From G963422445 sp963422445 (GTDB lineage: Bacteria; Pseudomonadota; Alphaproteobacteria; Thalassobaculales; Thalassobaculaceae), in the NCBI GenBank assembly GCA_963422445.2, contig OY729512.2, positions 6,138,001 to 6,202,000 on the forward strand: a stretch of DNA of 64,000 bases, in the 5' to 3' direction. Each line of letters begins with the position of its first letter. The first letter of the stretch is position 1. The position numbers were made by a program, and so were the translations under genes. Shown piece after piece: positions 37,930 to 47,286 of this stretch. The notes under the pieces were generated by a model. That model was not told where the DNA came from. It did not search any database and was given only the letters and a program-made list of their open reading frames with translations.

Positions 37930-38205
37930 CTATGCAAGCGATTCGGGCGCGGTCCTCTCGGTCTGCAGGCCCTGCTCTGTGTTCCAATCCTCTTTCTCAT
38001 CGGACTTGCCTTCGCCGGGCCGGCCATTGCGGTGAGCGCAGTCTCGCCGTCGTATGACTTCTTCAGCTACTACATCACCCTCGTCATCACCCCGATGTTC
38101 ATTCTGTGCGGGCGTGTTCCACCCGATCGCGTCGCTGCCGGAGATCGCCCAGCACGCGGTGCAGGCGCTGCCGCTCACCCACGCCGCCGCCCTGGTGCGC
38201 CCGCG
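37930..38205 (+). pseudogene. ABC-2 type transporter permease (NodJ-like), C-terminal remnant
   Basis: The frame 'FLIGLAFAGPAIAVSAVSPS' continues with 'YDFFSYYITLVITPMFILCG'. One base shift near 38112 then leads to 'VFHPIASLPEIAQHAVQALP' and 'LTHAAALVRP'. This is the conserved C-terminal membrane region of NodJ/ABC-2 permeases for polysaccharide or lipo-oligosaccharide export. Start and end are missing. It overlaps the tail of the oppositely oriented 2Fe-2S gene. Confidence 0.72.
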
Positions 38206-38821
38206 CGTCGGATCTGGCGGGATCGGGGGTTGCGACGGATCCGCTGGCGGCAGGATCGCCGGATACGGTCACGCCGCGGGCGGCGGCGGTACCGCCACGA
38301 GGGCTTGAGCCACCGGCGGAGCTCGCGCCGTCGCCGGTCGTGACGGCCAAGGCTCCATCCCGATGTTGCCGCGCGACGTCTCCCACCGCCGCCACGATCC
38401 CCATGTAACCGGTGCACCGGCAGAGGTTGCCGCTCAGCTCGTGCCGGATCGCCGCCTCGTTCTCCGGTGCGAGACGGGTGACGATATCCCACGCCGTGAT
38501 CAGCATCCCCGCCCTGCAGAATCCGCATTGCAAGGCGTGATGCCGCGTGAACGCCTCGCGCAGCGCTCGACCGGTGGGGTCGTCTTTCAGTCCTTCGACG
38601 GTCACGACGTTCGCGCCCTCGCAGGCATGCGCGTAGGTGATGCACGAGCGTATCGGCTTCCCGTCCACCAGCACCGTGCATGCGCCGCACACCCCGTGCT
38701 CGCAGCCGAGATGGGTGCCGGTCAGGTGCAGATGGTCGCGCAGTAGCTCGGCGAGCTGGGTCCGATCCGCGATGTGGGCACTGCACGGTTCGCGGTTGAC
38801 GGACAGGCGGATCGTCTTCAT
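38099..38821 (-). CDS. (2Fe-2S)-binding protein, CoxS/xanthine dehydrogenase small-subunit type
   Basis: 240 residues. The first ~155 form a complete CoxS: plant-ferredoxin cluster 'GCEHGVCGACTVLVDG' with a later Cys in 'IRSCITYAH', and the second cluster 'QCGFCRAGML' plus 'GNLCRCTGYMG'. It would pass electrons from a molybdenum hydroxylase large subunit to a flavoprotein, but neither partner is nearby. The last ~85 residues are low-complexity and are read across the antisense of the NodJ-like remnant, so the natural stop was probably lost in a rearrangement. Confidence 0.82.
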   Translation of the reverse strand: MKTIRLSVNREPCSAHIADRTQLAELLRDHLHLTGTHLGCEHGVCGACTVLVDGKPIRSCITYAHACEGANVVTVEGLKDDPTGRALREAFTRHHALQCGFCRAGMLITAWDIVTRLAPENEAAIRHELSGNLCRCTGYMGIVAAVGDVARQHRDGALAVTTGDGASSAGGSSPRGGTAAARGVTVSGDPAASGSVATPDPARSDARAHQGGGVGERQRLHRVLGDLRQRRDRVEHARTE

Positions 38822-38924
38822 CGGATTGTCACGCGCGCGTGACTACGGTGTCGGAGCTCGATCGACAGGCCGGTTCGTCGCTGATGATTGCGGAACTCGT
38901 TGTCATCGGACCGCTATTCGCAAA

Positions 38925-39033
38925 GGAGTCTCTGAAAAATCCTTGTCGGGACTCTGAAATCCATGGTCACTCATTGATTTCTCGATGCCCGAAACGTTTC
39001 AAACAGGGCGAGATTGAGTTTTTCAGAGGTTCC
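38925..39033. repeat. 109-bp MITE-like element
   Basis: Inverted ends GGAGTCTCTGAAAAATCC (38925) and, on the other strand, GGAACCTCTGAAAAACTC (from 39033) share the core CTCTGAAAAA. The interior of about 73 bp has no reading frame of note. The right end is followed by CTAG. It cuts off the mrr gene right after 'GKQLL', supplying its present stop. Size and ends suggest a deletion derivative of an IS. Confidence 0.6.
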
Positions 39034-39304
39034 CTAGCAGTTGCTTGCCTTCCGCCGTCAGTCGCCACACTCCGGGCCGAACCCTTTCCAATAGTTCGGC
39101 GCGTCCAAGATAAATCACCGCCCAACTCACCCGGTTCGTGAATACCGGCTGGTGACCGCTGGGAAGCATCTCCCGCACATCCTCGGGCGTCAGCCTTTCG
39201 GCAGCGGCGATACGCGCGCGCACTTCGGCGATTCGCGTTTCCGTGCCGTCCGCCAGTGCCTTGAGTGCCGGAAGCATGAGCGACTGAAAATCAGTGACGG
39301 GCAT
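39034..39304 (-). pseudogene. Mrr-type restriction protein, N-terminal domain only
   Basis: 'MPVTDFQSLMLPALKALADG' and 'EDVREMLPSGHQPVFTNRVS' (in pieces), then 'WAVIYLGRAELLERVRPGVW', make up the Mrr_N winged-helix domain. The gene ends after about 90 codons because the MITE-like element at 38925-39033 interrupts it; with the element the frame terminates at 39023. The PD-(D/E)xK nuclease domain that cleaves modified DNA is absent, so the product has no nuclease activity. Confidence 0.8.
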
Positions 39305-39318
39305 TGGCCTGCACTCCG

Positions 39319-39624
39319 CTACGCCGCCGTTTGCCGGGGCGTCACGCGTTCGGCGATCTCGCGGCCCGCCGCGATCTCCGCTCGGCGAAGCTCCCAGGTC
39401 TTTTGAAGGTTCAACCAGACCTGCGGCGTCGTCCCGAAATACCGCGCCAGCCGCAGAGCCGTGTCCGCGCTCACGCCTCGCTGGCCGTTCAGGATCATCG
39501 TCACCCGGTTCACCGGCACGCCCAGCGCCTTCGACAGCGCATTGGCCGACAGCCCGATCTCGTCGAGTTCGTCGCGCAGGACTTCACCCGGATGCACCGG
39601 CCTCATGCCGTTCCTCGCGTTCAT
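39319..39624 (-). CDS. higA: HigA-type antitoxin (copy 1)
   Basis: 101 residues. 'MRPVHPGEVLRDELDEIGLS' is the HigA/VapI signature, followed by the XRE HTH 'NALSKALGVPVNRVTMILNG' and 'RLARYFGTTPQVWLNLQ'. ATG 39624 is chosen because GAGGGG lies 9 bases upstream, 12 bp after the toxin stop. It neutralises HigB and normally represses the pair's promoter. Confidence 0.9.
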   Translation of the reverse strand: MNARNGMRPVHPGEVLRDELDEIGLSANALSKALGVPVNRVTMILNGQRGVSADTALRLARYFGTTPQVWLNLQKTWELRRAEIAAGREIAERVTPRQTAA

Positions 39625-39636
39625 GCCGCATTCCCC

Positions 39637-39915
39637 TCAGTGATAGTCCACGATCTCCACGTCCCACGGCCCGTCGTCGGTCCAACGGAAGCAGAGGCGC
39701 CATTGCGCGTTGATCCGAATGCTGTGCTGACCGGCGCGGTCGCCCCGCAGCGCTTCCAGCCGGTTGCTCGGCAACGCGGCAAGGTCGCGGAGCGTCTCCG
39801 AGCTGTCCAACAAGATCAGTCGGCGCGCGGCCTGATCGCCGAAACCCTGAAACGCCGCGGCACGCCGCCCCTCGAAGAAACGTCGCGTCTCCCGATCCTT
39901 GAAGCTTCGTATCAT
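39637..39915 (-). CDS. higB: HigB-type RelE-family toxin (copy 1)
   Basis: 92 residues, beginning 'MIRSFKDRETRRFFEG' and ending 'WRLCFRWTDDGPWDVEIVDYH', the standard HigB frame with the basic residues used in ribosome-dependent mRNA cleavage ('NRLEALRGDRAGQHSIRINAQ' region). Toxin-first order with HigA is normal for this family. The module is intact among decayed neighbours. Confidence 0.9.
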   Translation of the reverse strand: MIRSFKDRETRRFFEGRRAAAFQGFGDQAARRLILLDSSETLRDLAALPSNRLEALRGDRAGQHSIRINAQWRLCFRWTDDGPWDVEIVDYH

Positions 39916-40980
39916 GCACGGAGACTGTAACCTCTGTTACGGCTTTCGTAAATGCGTTTCGTCGTTTGACCGGAAGCCGTGACCCTGGCCAGGGTCGCCG
40001 CACGCCCGCTCGTCGCGCCGCGGCGATGACACGCCGCCGCGGCTCCACCGCATTCCGGCGCTGCGCTCGCGCGTGACGCTCGCCCCGACGCTATCGGCCT
40101 GCATCGCGTCCAGCACCGGTGACCGGCATGCTGTCCGTCAACGCATGCACCAGCCCCGTGGTGCTGAGGTAACAAATGCGGAGACCACTGCTGCGCAGAG
40201 GTAACGTGTGAGCATGCACGATGGCCGACACCGGTCCCGGCAGTTCGCGCTGTGCGAGTGCCACCGAGGCCGTGCGCCCCGTTCCGCATTGAATTGTTAC
40301 CTCGTGCTTCCTATAGTGACGCTCGGAAGCCGCGCGGCGGGTCAGGAACCGTTTCTGAACATGCGCGGCGGGCGCTGCCGCTCAAGCGCCGCTCGGGCTA
40401 AATGCCGGTTGCACAACCGCTTTCATCGCCCGACGGTTTGAGCGGTCAGGAAGCGGGATTGGGACGCCCTTCGGCGCGTGGTTCTCACACCACACGCACC
40501 CAAGGTGCACTCAACACCAAGCGTGCGCCTGGCACATATCCCCTGCATTTTCAACGACATGAGGCGACAGGCGCTTGCCGGGAAAAGTTGTCAGCGATCA
40601 GTAACGCGGAGCACTCAGTTTGAGTGCTGGAATTTACCCGTCGAATCAAAGCCTTGCGAGCCGTCTGCCCGATCGGGCGGACGGCGTGTCACGGAGCATG
40701 CGCGTCGGTCGAGGAGATTTCCTATGGAGCACTCAATCTGACTGCGCGTCCGGTTGCGCTCGCTGTTGACGGCGCTCAATCTGACTACGACACCGAAGGC
40801 GTCTTGGATCGCCCCAATCGCACCGAGCCAAGTCTGTCGATGCACCGATCGCTACAAATTCCGGCGAAGCTGTCGTACCGTGCCGTGATCGAATCTTGCC
40901 GAGGAGGGCAGGCCAACCGATGGCGGAGACGTTGACGAGGACCATCCGGGTCACGCTGGAGCAATGGGAGCGGATCGAAA
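39916..40980. other. Gene-poor 1.1-kb stretch
   Basis: No supportable gene. Small structures seen: three short GAGGTAAC/GTTACCTC-type blocks around 40170-40305 that could be recombination or IS-end sequences, and a palindrome-like GAGCACTCAGTTTGAGTGC near 40610. Open frames here are low-complexity and without recognisable motifs. Confidence 0.4.
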
Positions 40981-41276
40981 AGGTGTTCTTCGACGACGGG
41001 CGCGTCGAAATGGACTCCAACAGCGTGGAGAACCTCATCTGCCCCGTGGCTCTGAACCGCAAGAACGCATTGTTCGCGGGCCACGACGAAGGGGCGGCGG
41101 CCTGGGGCCGTATCGCTTCGCTGGTGGAAACCACGAAGATGAATGGCGTTGAGCCCTACGCCTACCTCAAGGCCACCCTTGAGGCCATCGCGGCCGGACA
41201 TTCCGCCTCAAGAATCGACGAACTCCTACCATGGAACTTTGATCCCGCGGCCAAGAAGCTGTCGCTATTTGGGTAA
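40981..41276 (+). pseudogene. IS66-family TnpC, C-terminal fragment
   Basis: 'VFFDDGRVEMDSNSVENLIC' then 'PVALNRKNALFAGHDEGAAAW' and 'TKMNGVEPYAYLKATLEAIA', ending 'LLPWNF' and a short tail, is the end of an IS66 TnpC with its catalytic Glu ('NSVENLI'). It differs clearly from the IS66 fragment at 13486-14219. The region before it does not match TnpC, so the join lies near 40985. Confidence 0.8.
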
Positions 41277-41384
41277 CTGAGCGGGTTATCCGATTTGTCA
41301 TTTTGGGCCAGAGAGTTGAGGCGCGGTTCGCACGGAACTGACGCAAGTGCTTGACGGGAATTTCGGGAAGTGACTCGACAACGA

Positions 41385-42100
41385 TATGAAAAATCCCGAG
41401 TTTCCACACGGCCCTTCGTCGGGGGTATCGCCCGAAACGCCCGCGCAGAAAAACGCCCATCGGGAGGAGGAAAACGCCTGGCTTCGGTAGCAGAACACGC
41501 GCCTGGAAGAGCAGGTCGCGCGTTTTGTCGAGCGCATCGGGGAGTTGGAGCGTCGTCTCGGCCTCGACAGCGGCAACAGCGGCAAAGCCGCCTTCGGGCG
41601 ATGGGCTGAAGAAGCCGAAGTCGAAGCGGCGAACCTGAAGCCTGCGCGGCAAATCGGGCCGCAAGCCCGGTGGCCAGCCGGGCCACAAGGGCGAGACGCT
41701 GCGCCGCGCCGATCACCCGGATCGAGTGAAGGAGCATGTCCCGGCTTCCTGCGAGGGATGCGGTTCGCCGCTGTTGGAAGCGGCCAGAGCGGGAACGCCG
41801 GCCGCCCGCCAGGTGTTCGCTCTGCCCGAGCCGCGTCCAATGGAGGTGACCGGGCACCGGGCGCATGCCAGATGCTGCGGGCATTGCGGGACGGTGCGCG
41901 GGCGGCGTTCCCCGACGGGGTGTCGGCACCGGTGCAGTACGGCCCGCGCATCGCCGGGGTGGCGGTCTACCTTCAACACGTGCGGCGCGCCGGTGACGGC
42001 TGCGACGCTGGCGACGATGAGCGAGAGAGCAGCCGAGCGGCTGCGGGACGTGGCCTCGCACATACAGGACCTGGCGGCGGGCACGGCGCGCATGTTGATC
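41385..42100 (+). pseudogene. IS66-family TnpC, N-terminal fragment
   Basis: Starts near 41385 and reads 'MKNPEFPHGPSSGVS'; a TAG stands in the coiled-coil region just before 'QNTRLEEQVARFVERIGELE' and 'RRLGLDSGNSGK' (TnpC leucine-zipper start). Frameshifts then separate 'KKPKSKRR', 'GGQPGHKGETLRRADHPDRV' and 'GVSAPVQYGPRIAGVAVYLQH'. The end corresponds to the middle of TnpC. It follows the C-terminal fragment in the wrong order, so two IS66 copies or a rearrangement contributed. Confidence 0.78.
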
Positions 42101-42286
42101 GGAAGTCATCCAAATGGACCGGTAGGAGTCAACATCTCGCGACGAACTCTCGCAACCGGAGCTACGTGCACAAGCGGTAAGCAGGATTCCAATTGCAGCC
42201 GAAGCTGGTCCGCAGGTGAGTGACCAGGAGTGTCTTCCGGAGGAGAGGGAGGAGAAAGCGCAGTGTGATCATCCAACCAATTTCAG

Positions 42287-45200
42287 CTACCGCTCAAATT
42301 GCTCGAACGCGCGTTGCGCATCGTGGGATCTTTCCAGGCAGAGGCGATCGATCAAGTCCAAGGAGCGTGCCGTCCATTTGTCGTCCTGGTGCTGTTGGTA
42401 TGTCCGGAAGACGAGTTCCGTGACGTCGTGCGCGTCGCCGGCGCGGCTGGTCCGAATGTCCCGCGCCTCGTCGGAGAAGCGGTCCAGGAATCTTTCGCAG
42501 ACATCGCATGTCGTTCCCGGCAGCTGCCCCCGCGTTTTCTCCAACGCATGAATAATCGAGGACGAATCCTCCTGGAACGCCCTGCTGTCGCAGAACTTCG
42601 CAATCAGCTTTTCCAGCGTTTCGAGCGTTCCATGCCCCACTCGACGAAAACATGAAGCCGCTTCGCGCCGCACATCGGCATCATCGTCATCGAACAACGC
42701 GACAAGCCTCGCCTCGCACCAAGCTCGACATTGTGGGACCGCGATATTGGCCGAGGCGACATCGGCAACGCCGAGGCGGGTGCAAGCGTCGCCCCGCAAG
42801 GCCTCGTCGACAAGGCTCGCGGAATTCTGGCCGTGCAGCGCGGCGAGACTCGCTAGGCGCCCGCCCGCCTTGCGAACATCGGGCTCTGGCGAGCGAAGCA
42901 TACGCTTCAAGACAGGCTCCACTTCGGCGAAATTGTCGCGGATCGCGTCACGAATGAATCCGTACACGTCATCCGTCGCGAGCAGGCGGTCCTCGGACAG
43001 ATCCATTTTCAGAAAGAGGGACAGGCCGAGCGCGGGATCATGCCGGGCAACGGCCCGGAGCGTCCCGGCAACGCAGGAGCGCACGGCCGCGCTCGGATCC
43101 TGAACCATCCGTTCGAGGGCCGGGCGGAACCGATCAACACAGGTAGGATCGGTGAGGATGAGCTTCTGTATAGCACGGGCCGCTCTCCCGCGCGTCGTAT
43201 TGATGCCGTGATGGTGAGGATCACCATTGTAGTATGCTTTACTGTCGCCTGCGTCCTTCGCAGAGGTCTCGCCAGAAGAAGATTTCGCCATTTGGCGGAT
43301 GTCGATGACAGAAAGCGGTTGGGTATCCTGCCAGACTTCGCGGGCAGGATCTTCATGTTCCGTGGCGAGTCGCTGAAGCATCCGGACGGCGTCATCCGGG
43401 AGCGGGCCCTCGATGCTTCCGATGAGGTCGGCGATCGATTTACCGCATGCTTCGAGCGTCTCTTCGAACGCCTTCCGGCATATTTTGAGCTTGAGATCGG
43501 TCGTGATCGGGGCGCCAGTCAACGCCGCCAGCGTTCGCTCCAGATACACGGGATTCGCATCTGCGGGGAAGCGCAGACCGAGCCTAGCGAACCGCTCCGG
43601 CTCTTCCTTGGCCTGCGCCTCCAGGACCTGGGCCAAATCCCGCGCGCCGCCCTTGAAGTCCTCGTGCCACGGTCGCTCGTCCAGATCGTGTTTCGCGATC
43701 GCCCCCAGCCACTGGTCGTCGGTCATCCTGACCGCATCGTCTTTCTCGATGGGCGGCTTGACCCAACCTGCAACGATTCCGCGCGGTCCGCCCGGCGGCG
43801 TGCCGAACTTCCGCTCCAACTCGCCAAAACGCGCTTGCGCGCGGGTGCTGCGCAATTCCGGCGTGATCGCCGAGAGCAGCTCGAACTGGGCGAGGCCGTA
43901 ATTCTTGTACCCGTATCGGGTGCATTCATAGTCAGGAACGTAATCCAGAATTGCAGCCTCGATCTTCTGACGATTCTCGGCAGTGCAATGCGGAAGCACT
44001 GCTCGAATCGTCTCCATCGCGCACCAGTGCGGGCTGTCGGAGAACCCGCATTCGAAGCGCCAGGGTTCTTCGCATAGCAGCAAAACCGCCTCGTCGGCGT
44101 GGCGTGCGGCTCCACCGGCGTACAAAGCCAGAAGGAGGTGATTCGCGACATGCGTATCGCGGCGGCCCAAATCGGCAATGATATTGCCCAGATCGGCGGC
44201 GTCCTCGCGAGCGAGCGAGGCGAGAGCCCCGGCCGTCCCCGCGAGACAGGCATCTTCGCCGTCTGGCTGTTCGGTCTTGATGAGCACCGGCCACACGGCA
44301 TCGCGCTTCGGCCGTTTGTCGTCGGTCAAAGCGGCATCCGAAATCTCGAGAAGCACGGGTAACACATGCTGCACGAACGCCGCAGGCGCGTTCTTTGCCG
44401 ATTTGCTTGTCATACCCGCCGCGAAACTGTCGTAGCCGATGAGTGCCCGGCTTTTCAAGCAGTCGCCGGCGTTGCGGATGACTGCAACACGCCGCCGGAG
44501 CCGATGCGCCAGAACTTCGGCAAACCACTCGGGACGAGTTTCGTCCAGACCGAAGAAGAGGAGCCAGAACGTGCCGTTGGCGGCGATCGGCACCCGCGCA
44601 TCGTCGAGCACGCCGTTGTCCACGAGACGCAAAACAAGATCGAAGAAGCGGCGGTTCGTGTGTCGGCCGCTCCATGACGTGACGGCCCGAAGCCGCTGCG
44701 GCCAAGCGCCGCCGCAATCGGCATAGGGTTCGAGAAGGGCCGCGATGCGATCCGGCGAAACGCTCTGATGGATTCTCAGATAGTTCGTCGCCATGTCTGC
44801 AAGCCGATCATTGCCGGCGGCCAGCCAACCCTTGACCATACCGCGTTCGTCGATCCACGCGAACCATGACGGAGACCCGAAGAACCGCCGCCATGCGACC
44901 TGTGACAGCTTGTCCGGATTCGGCGCCTTGCCCTCGATGGCCTTGAGCTCCGGGGTGATCCATTGCCGCCAGATCTCCCATTCTTTCTTATCCGGATCCC
45001 GGACTTCGGCAAGCAGCGCGAACGCGAGATCCTTGATATGCGCCCGGATACCCTCGTCCGAAAGCAATCCCGCAAGCTTCCGCAGATACCGGTCACGCTC
45101 GGCGTCCCGGAGATAGACCAGCACCTGCCGAACCTGGGCGCGGCGGAACAGATGCTGTTCCGATTCCTTGAGAAACGATACCAGCGACTCGGACTTGCTG

Positions 45201-46852
45201 GCGAACAGCCGGGCGAAGCAGTAGTCGAAAAAGCTCTCGTGAAAGAAAGCCAGTCGATGTCGATCGACGACGACCAGGCCCTCCGACAACAACCAGTCAC
45301 GCGCCCCGTCGAAGTCATCCAGAACGTGATCCGGACAACTCAAGGTCTGTTTGTCGCTCATCCATTTCGCCATATCAGATAGCGGCTTCTGAACATTCCA
45401 TCCCACGTTTCGGTCTCTTCGCAGGTCGCGAGTCTTCTTATCGAGAAGCTTTTTCATCAACGCCGTGCCGGTAGCAAAGTCGAACGTGGGATCGCCGATT
45501 TCGAGAAAAACGGCAAGATTGAGGGGAAGACACAGCAGATTTCTCTGGCTCTTGGTCAGTTTCTCCGTTTCGGCCCCAGCGTCTTCAAGGAGCGGTGCTA
45601 CATCGCGTTCCCACGACAGGCGCGGAACGGAAATCCGCTGAGCCTTCTCCCCTTCTTCCAGGGCGCGGTATTGCGGGTCGTTCTCCAGATCGAAGCTGCG
45701 ACACACCAGAAGGCATCGGACATCGCCGTACAATCGGGTTTCCCGGACCAACTCGAACAGAGCGTCCTTGACGGCGCCAGTCCGGCCGGAAATCTCGCTC
45801 ACGGCGTCGATCTGGTCGGCAATCAGAACGGATCGCTTACCCGATGCCATGTTTTCGAGAACGCTCACGGGACTCTCGTCCACACCCAACAGTCGGGTGC
45901 CAATTTCGTCGCTTCTCCCATGATCGAGGAAATGGTCCATCCTGAATGCAAGATGTGGAACCGCGTTGGCCGCCAAGCCGTCCATGACCTCACGCACGAT
46001 CCCGGACTTTCCGCTGCCCGCTTCACCCGTCAGAAGGATCAGCGACGGGCCGTTCGGAGCTTGCAGTCCGGCAAGAACCGTGTCCGTTTCATCCCTTGCG
46101 ATCCGCCTCCCCGCCACGCCGAAAGGCGTGTAGCTTTGCAAATATAGCCGGTTGGCGGTGTCTACCGTCTCGCGAAGCGTCAGATCAAGAGACGCAGGCC
46201 GGAAGCTGAAAGGGCTCGCTTCGCAGATCCACTTTCGTGCATCTTCTGTCGTGATTCGCGTGTTCAGATTTTCGATCAAGTAGTTGGACAGAATAGCGTA
46301 GAGATCTCCGCCGCCACGTAACAAGTGGCGAGCATACCTGGCGATGGCTTCGTCTACCGACTGTTCGGACTCGGCCCGAAACTCGCACCGCCGCAGCCAT
46401 TCGAATGTTGTCTCCTTATCGATATTCCAAATCGTCGCCAGTTTGTCGAACGTCTCTCTGTCCTTAGCAGACCCCGCACTTTGGAACTCTTGCGCATCGC
46501 TTGCCGTTCGGACCTTGAGGCATATCTCATGCACTCGCCGTGCGGGTTCTTGAGAGATGAATATGCATCGCGCGTCAGCATCGTCCGACAGCCGTCGGCC
46601 GAAGGCCGGGATCACACCCGCTTTATCAAGAGCCTTCAGGGTCCAGTTGCCGCTCTGGGCATTGATCTTCGTCTGATGCCACTCGACATGGCTCGGTCGG
46701 TGAAGCGCGAACTCAAACCCGCGAAATTCCTCCAATACGCCCTCGTATTGAATCGCCTTAGCGTCGTCCGCAACGACATCGAGCAGTTTGAGAACCGCCC
46801 ATTTTCGCTCGTACTCGTTTCCCAGCTTGTTGGCGATGCCACCCGGAAACAT
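42287..46852 (-). CDS. Cap4-like nuclease / STAND NTPase / HEAT-repeat defence protein (Avs-like)
   Basis: Intact, 1521 residues. Residues 8-75 ('KLGNEYERKWAVLKLLD', 'IQYEGVLEEF', 'VEWHQTKINAQ') look like the Cap4/DUF4297 PD-(D/E)xK nuclease with its Q-x-K. Residues 250-560 form a STAND ATPase: P-loop 'GEAGSGKS' (276-283) and Walker B 'SVLIADQIDAVS' (341-352). The long rest is alpha-helical with HEAT-like repeats ('AIQKLILTDPTCVDRFRPAL', 'PDVRKAGGRLASLAAL'). In Avs proteins such a C-terminus senses a phage protein and triggers the N-terminal effector. The start ATG 46852 has AGGA upstream. It lies 80 bp after mazF on the same strand. Confidence 0.82.
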   Translation of the reverse strand: MFPGGIANKLGNEYERKWAVLKLLDVVADDAKAIQYEGVLEEFRGFEFALHRPSHVEWHQTKINAQSGNWTLKALDKAGVIPAFGRRLSDDADARCIFISQEPARRVHEICLKVRTASDAQEFQSAGSAKDRETFDKLATIWNIDKETTFEWLRRCEFRAESEQSVDEAIARYARHLLRGGGDLYAILSNYLIENLNTRITTEDARKWICEASPFSFRPASLDLTLRETVDTANRLYLQSYTPFGVAGRRIARDETDTVLAGLQAPNGPSLILLTGEAGSGKSGIVREVMDGLAANAVPHLAFRMDHFLDHGRSDEIGTRLLGVDESPVSVLENMASGKRSVLIADQIDAVSEISGRTGAVKDALFELVRETRLYGDVRCLLVCRSFDLENDPQYRALEEGEKAQRISVPRLSWERDVAPLLEDAGAETEKLTKSQRNLLCLPLNLAVFLEIGDPTFDFATGTALMKKLLDKKTRDLRRDRNVGWNVQKPLSDMAKWMSDKQTLSCPDHVLDDFDGARDWLLSEGLVVVDRHRLAFFHESFFDYCFARLFASKSESLVSFLKESEQHLFRRAQVRQVLVYLRDAERDRYLRKLAGLLSDEGIRAHIKDLAFALLAEVRDPDKKEWEIWRQWITPELKAIEGKAPNPDKLSQVAWRRFFGSPSWFAWIDERGMVKGWLAAGNDRLADMATNYLRIHQSVSPDRIAALLEPYADCGGAWPQRLRAVTSWSGRHTNRRFFDLVLRLVDNGVLDDARVPIAANGTFWLLFFGLDETRPEWFAEVLAHRLRRRVAVIRNAGDCLKSRALIGYDSFAAGMTSKSAKNAPAAFVQHVLPVLLEISDAALTDDKRPKRDAVWPVLIKTEQPDGEDACLAGTAGALASLAREDAADLGNIIADLGRRDTHVANHLLLALYAGGAARHADEAVLLLCEEPWRFECGFSDSPHWCAMETIRAVLPHCTAENRQKIEAAILDYVPDYECTRYGYKNYGLAQFELLSAITPELRSTRAQARFGELERKFGTPPGGPRGIVAGWVKPPIEKDDAVRMTDDQWLGAIAKHDLDERPWHEDFKGGARDLAQVLEAQAKEEPERFARLGLRFPADANPVYLERTLAALTGAPITTDLKLKICRKAFEETLEACGKSIADLIGSIEGPLPDDAVRMLQRLATEHEDPAREVWQDTQPLSVIDIRQMAKSSSGETSAKDAGDSKAYYNGDPHHHGINTTRGRAARAIQKLILTDPTCVDRFRPALERMVQDPSAAVRSCVAGTLRAVARHDPALGLSLFLKMDLSEDRLLATDDVYGFIRDAIRDNFAEVEPVLKRMLRSPEPDVRKAGGRLASLAALHGQNSASLVDEALRGDACTRLGVADVASANIAVPQCRAWCEARLVALFDDDDADVRREAASCFRRVGHGTLETLEKLIAKFCDSRAFQEDSSSIIHALEKTRGQLPGTTCDVCERFLDRFSDEARDIRTSRAGDAHDVTELVFRTYQQHQDDKWTARSLDLIDRLCLERSHDAQRAFEQFER

Positions 46853-46932
46853 TCCCGTCGTCCTTTGCTACAGCCGCACCGGTGCCGCACGAAACGTCGG
46901 CATGGCGCCATTGGGGCCGGCGCTCTCACCGG

Positions 46933-47286
46933 TCATGAACACGCGGCTTCCCCCAACGAAACCTCCAAACCAAGAAACGTGATCGCGGCCCGGTCAAGTC
47001 TGACGATATCCTCGTCATCGAGCGTCCCGAGCCGCGTGCCGACTTTGCCCTTGGGTACGGTGGTGATCTTATCAGCCATCCTGCGCGACGTCGCATCGAG
47101 TCCGTTGCGGATATTCGGTTCGACCCGAAGACGGAACAGTAGCGCTTTGGCAGCGCTGGTTGTGAACGGACAGATGGTGATCGAGGCGGTGGCGTCGAAT
47201 CTCTCGTCCTGGAGGATCACCGCGGGACGGGGTTTGCCCGCGTAGTCCGGGCCACCGGAAACCGTCCATATCTCGCCGCGCTTCAT
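46933..47286 (-). CDS. mazF: MazF/PemK-family toxin
   Basis: 117 residues: 'MKRGEIWTVSGGPDYAGKPR' then 'PAVILQDERFDATASITICP' and 'GTLDDEDIVRLDRAAITFLG' follow the MazF/PemK fold, with the catalytic Arg in 'GKPRPAV'. These toxins cleave mRNA at short sequences. The ATG overlaps the TGA of the type ISP gene (ATGA), and no MazE-like antitoxin lies on either side, so toxin translation depends on the restriction enzyme gene. That is an unusual arrangement. Confidence 0.9.
   Translation of the reverse strand: MKRGEIWTVSGGPDYAGKPRPAVILQDERFDATASITICPFTTSAAKALLFRLRVEPNIRNGLDATSRRMADKITTVPKGKVGTRLGTLDDEDIVRLDRAAITFLGLEVSLGEAACS

Noticed and set aside
39916..40980. Several open frames of 70-140 codons
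   Set aside because: Low-complexity, overlapping on both strands, no homology recognised by eye.
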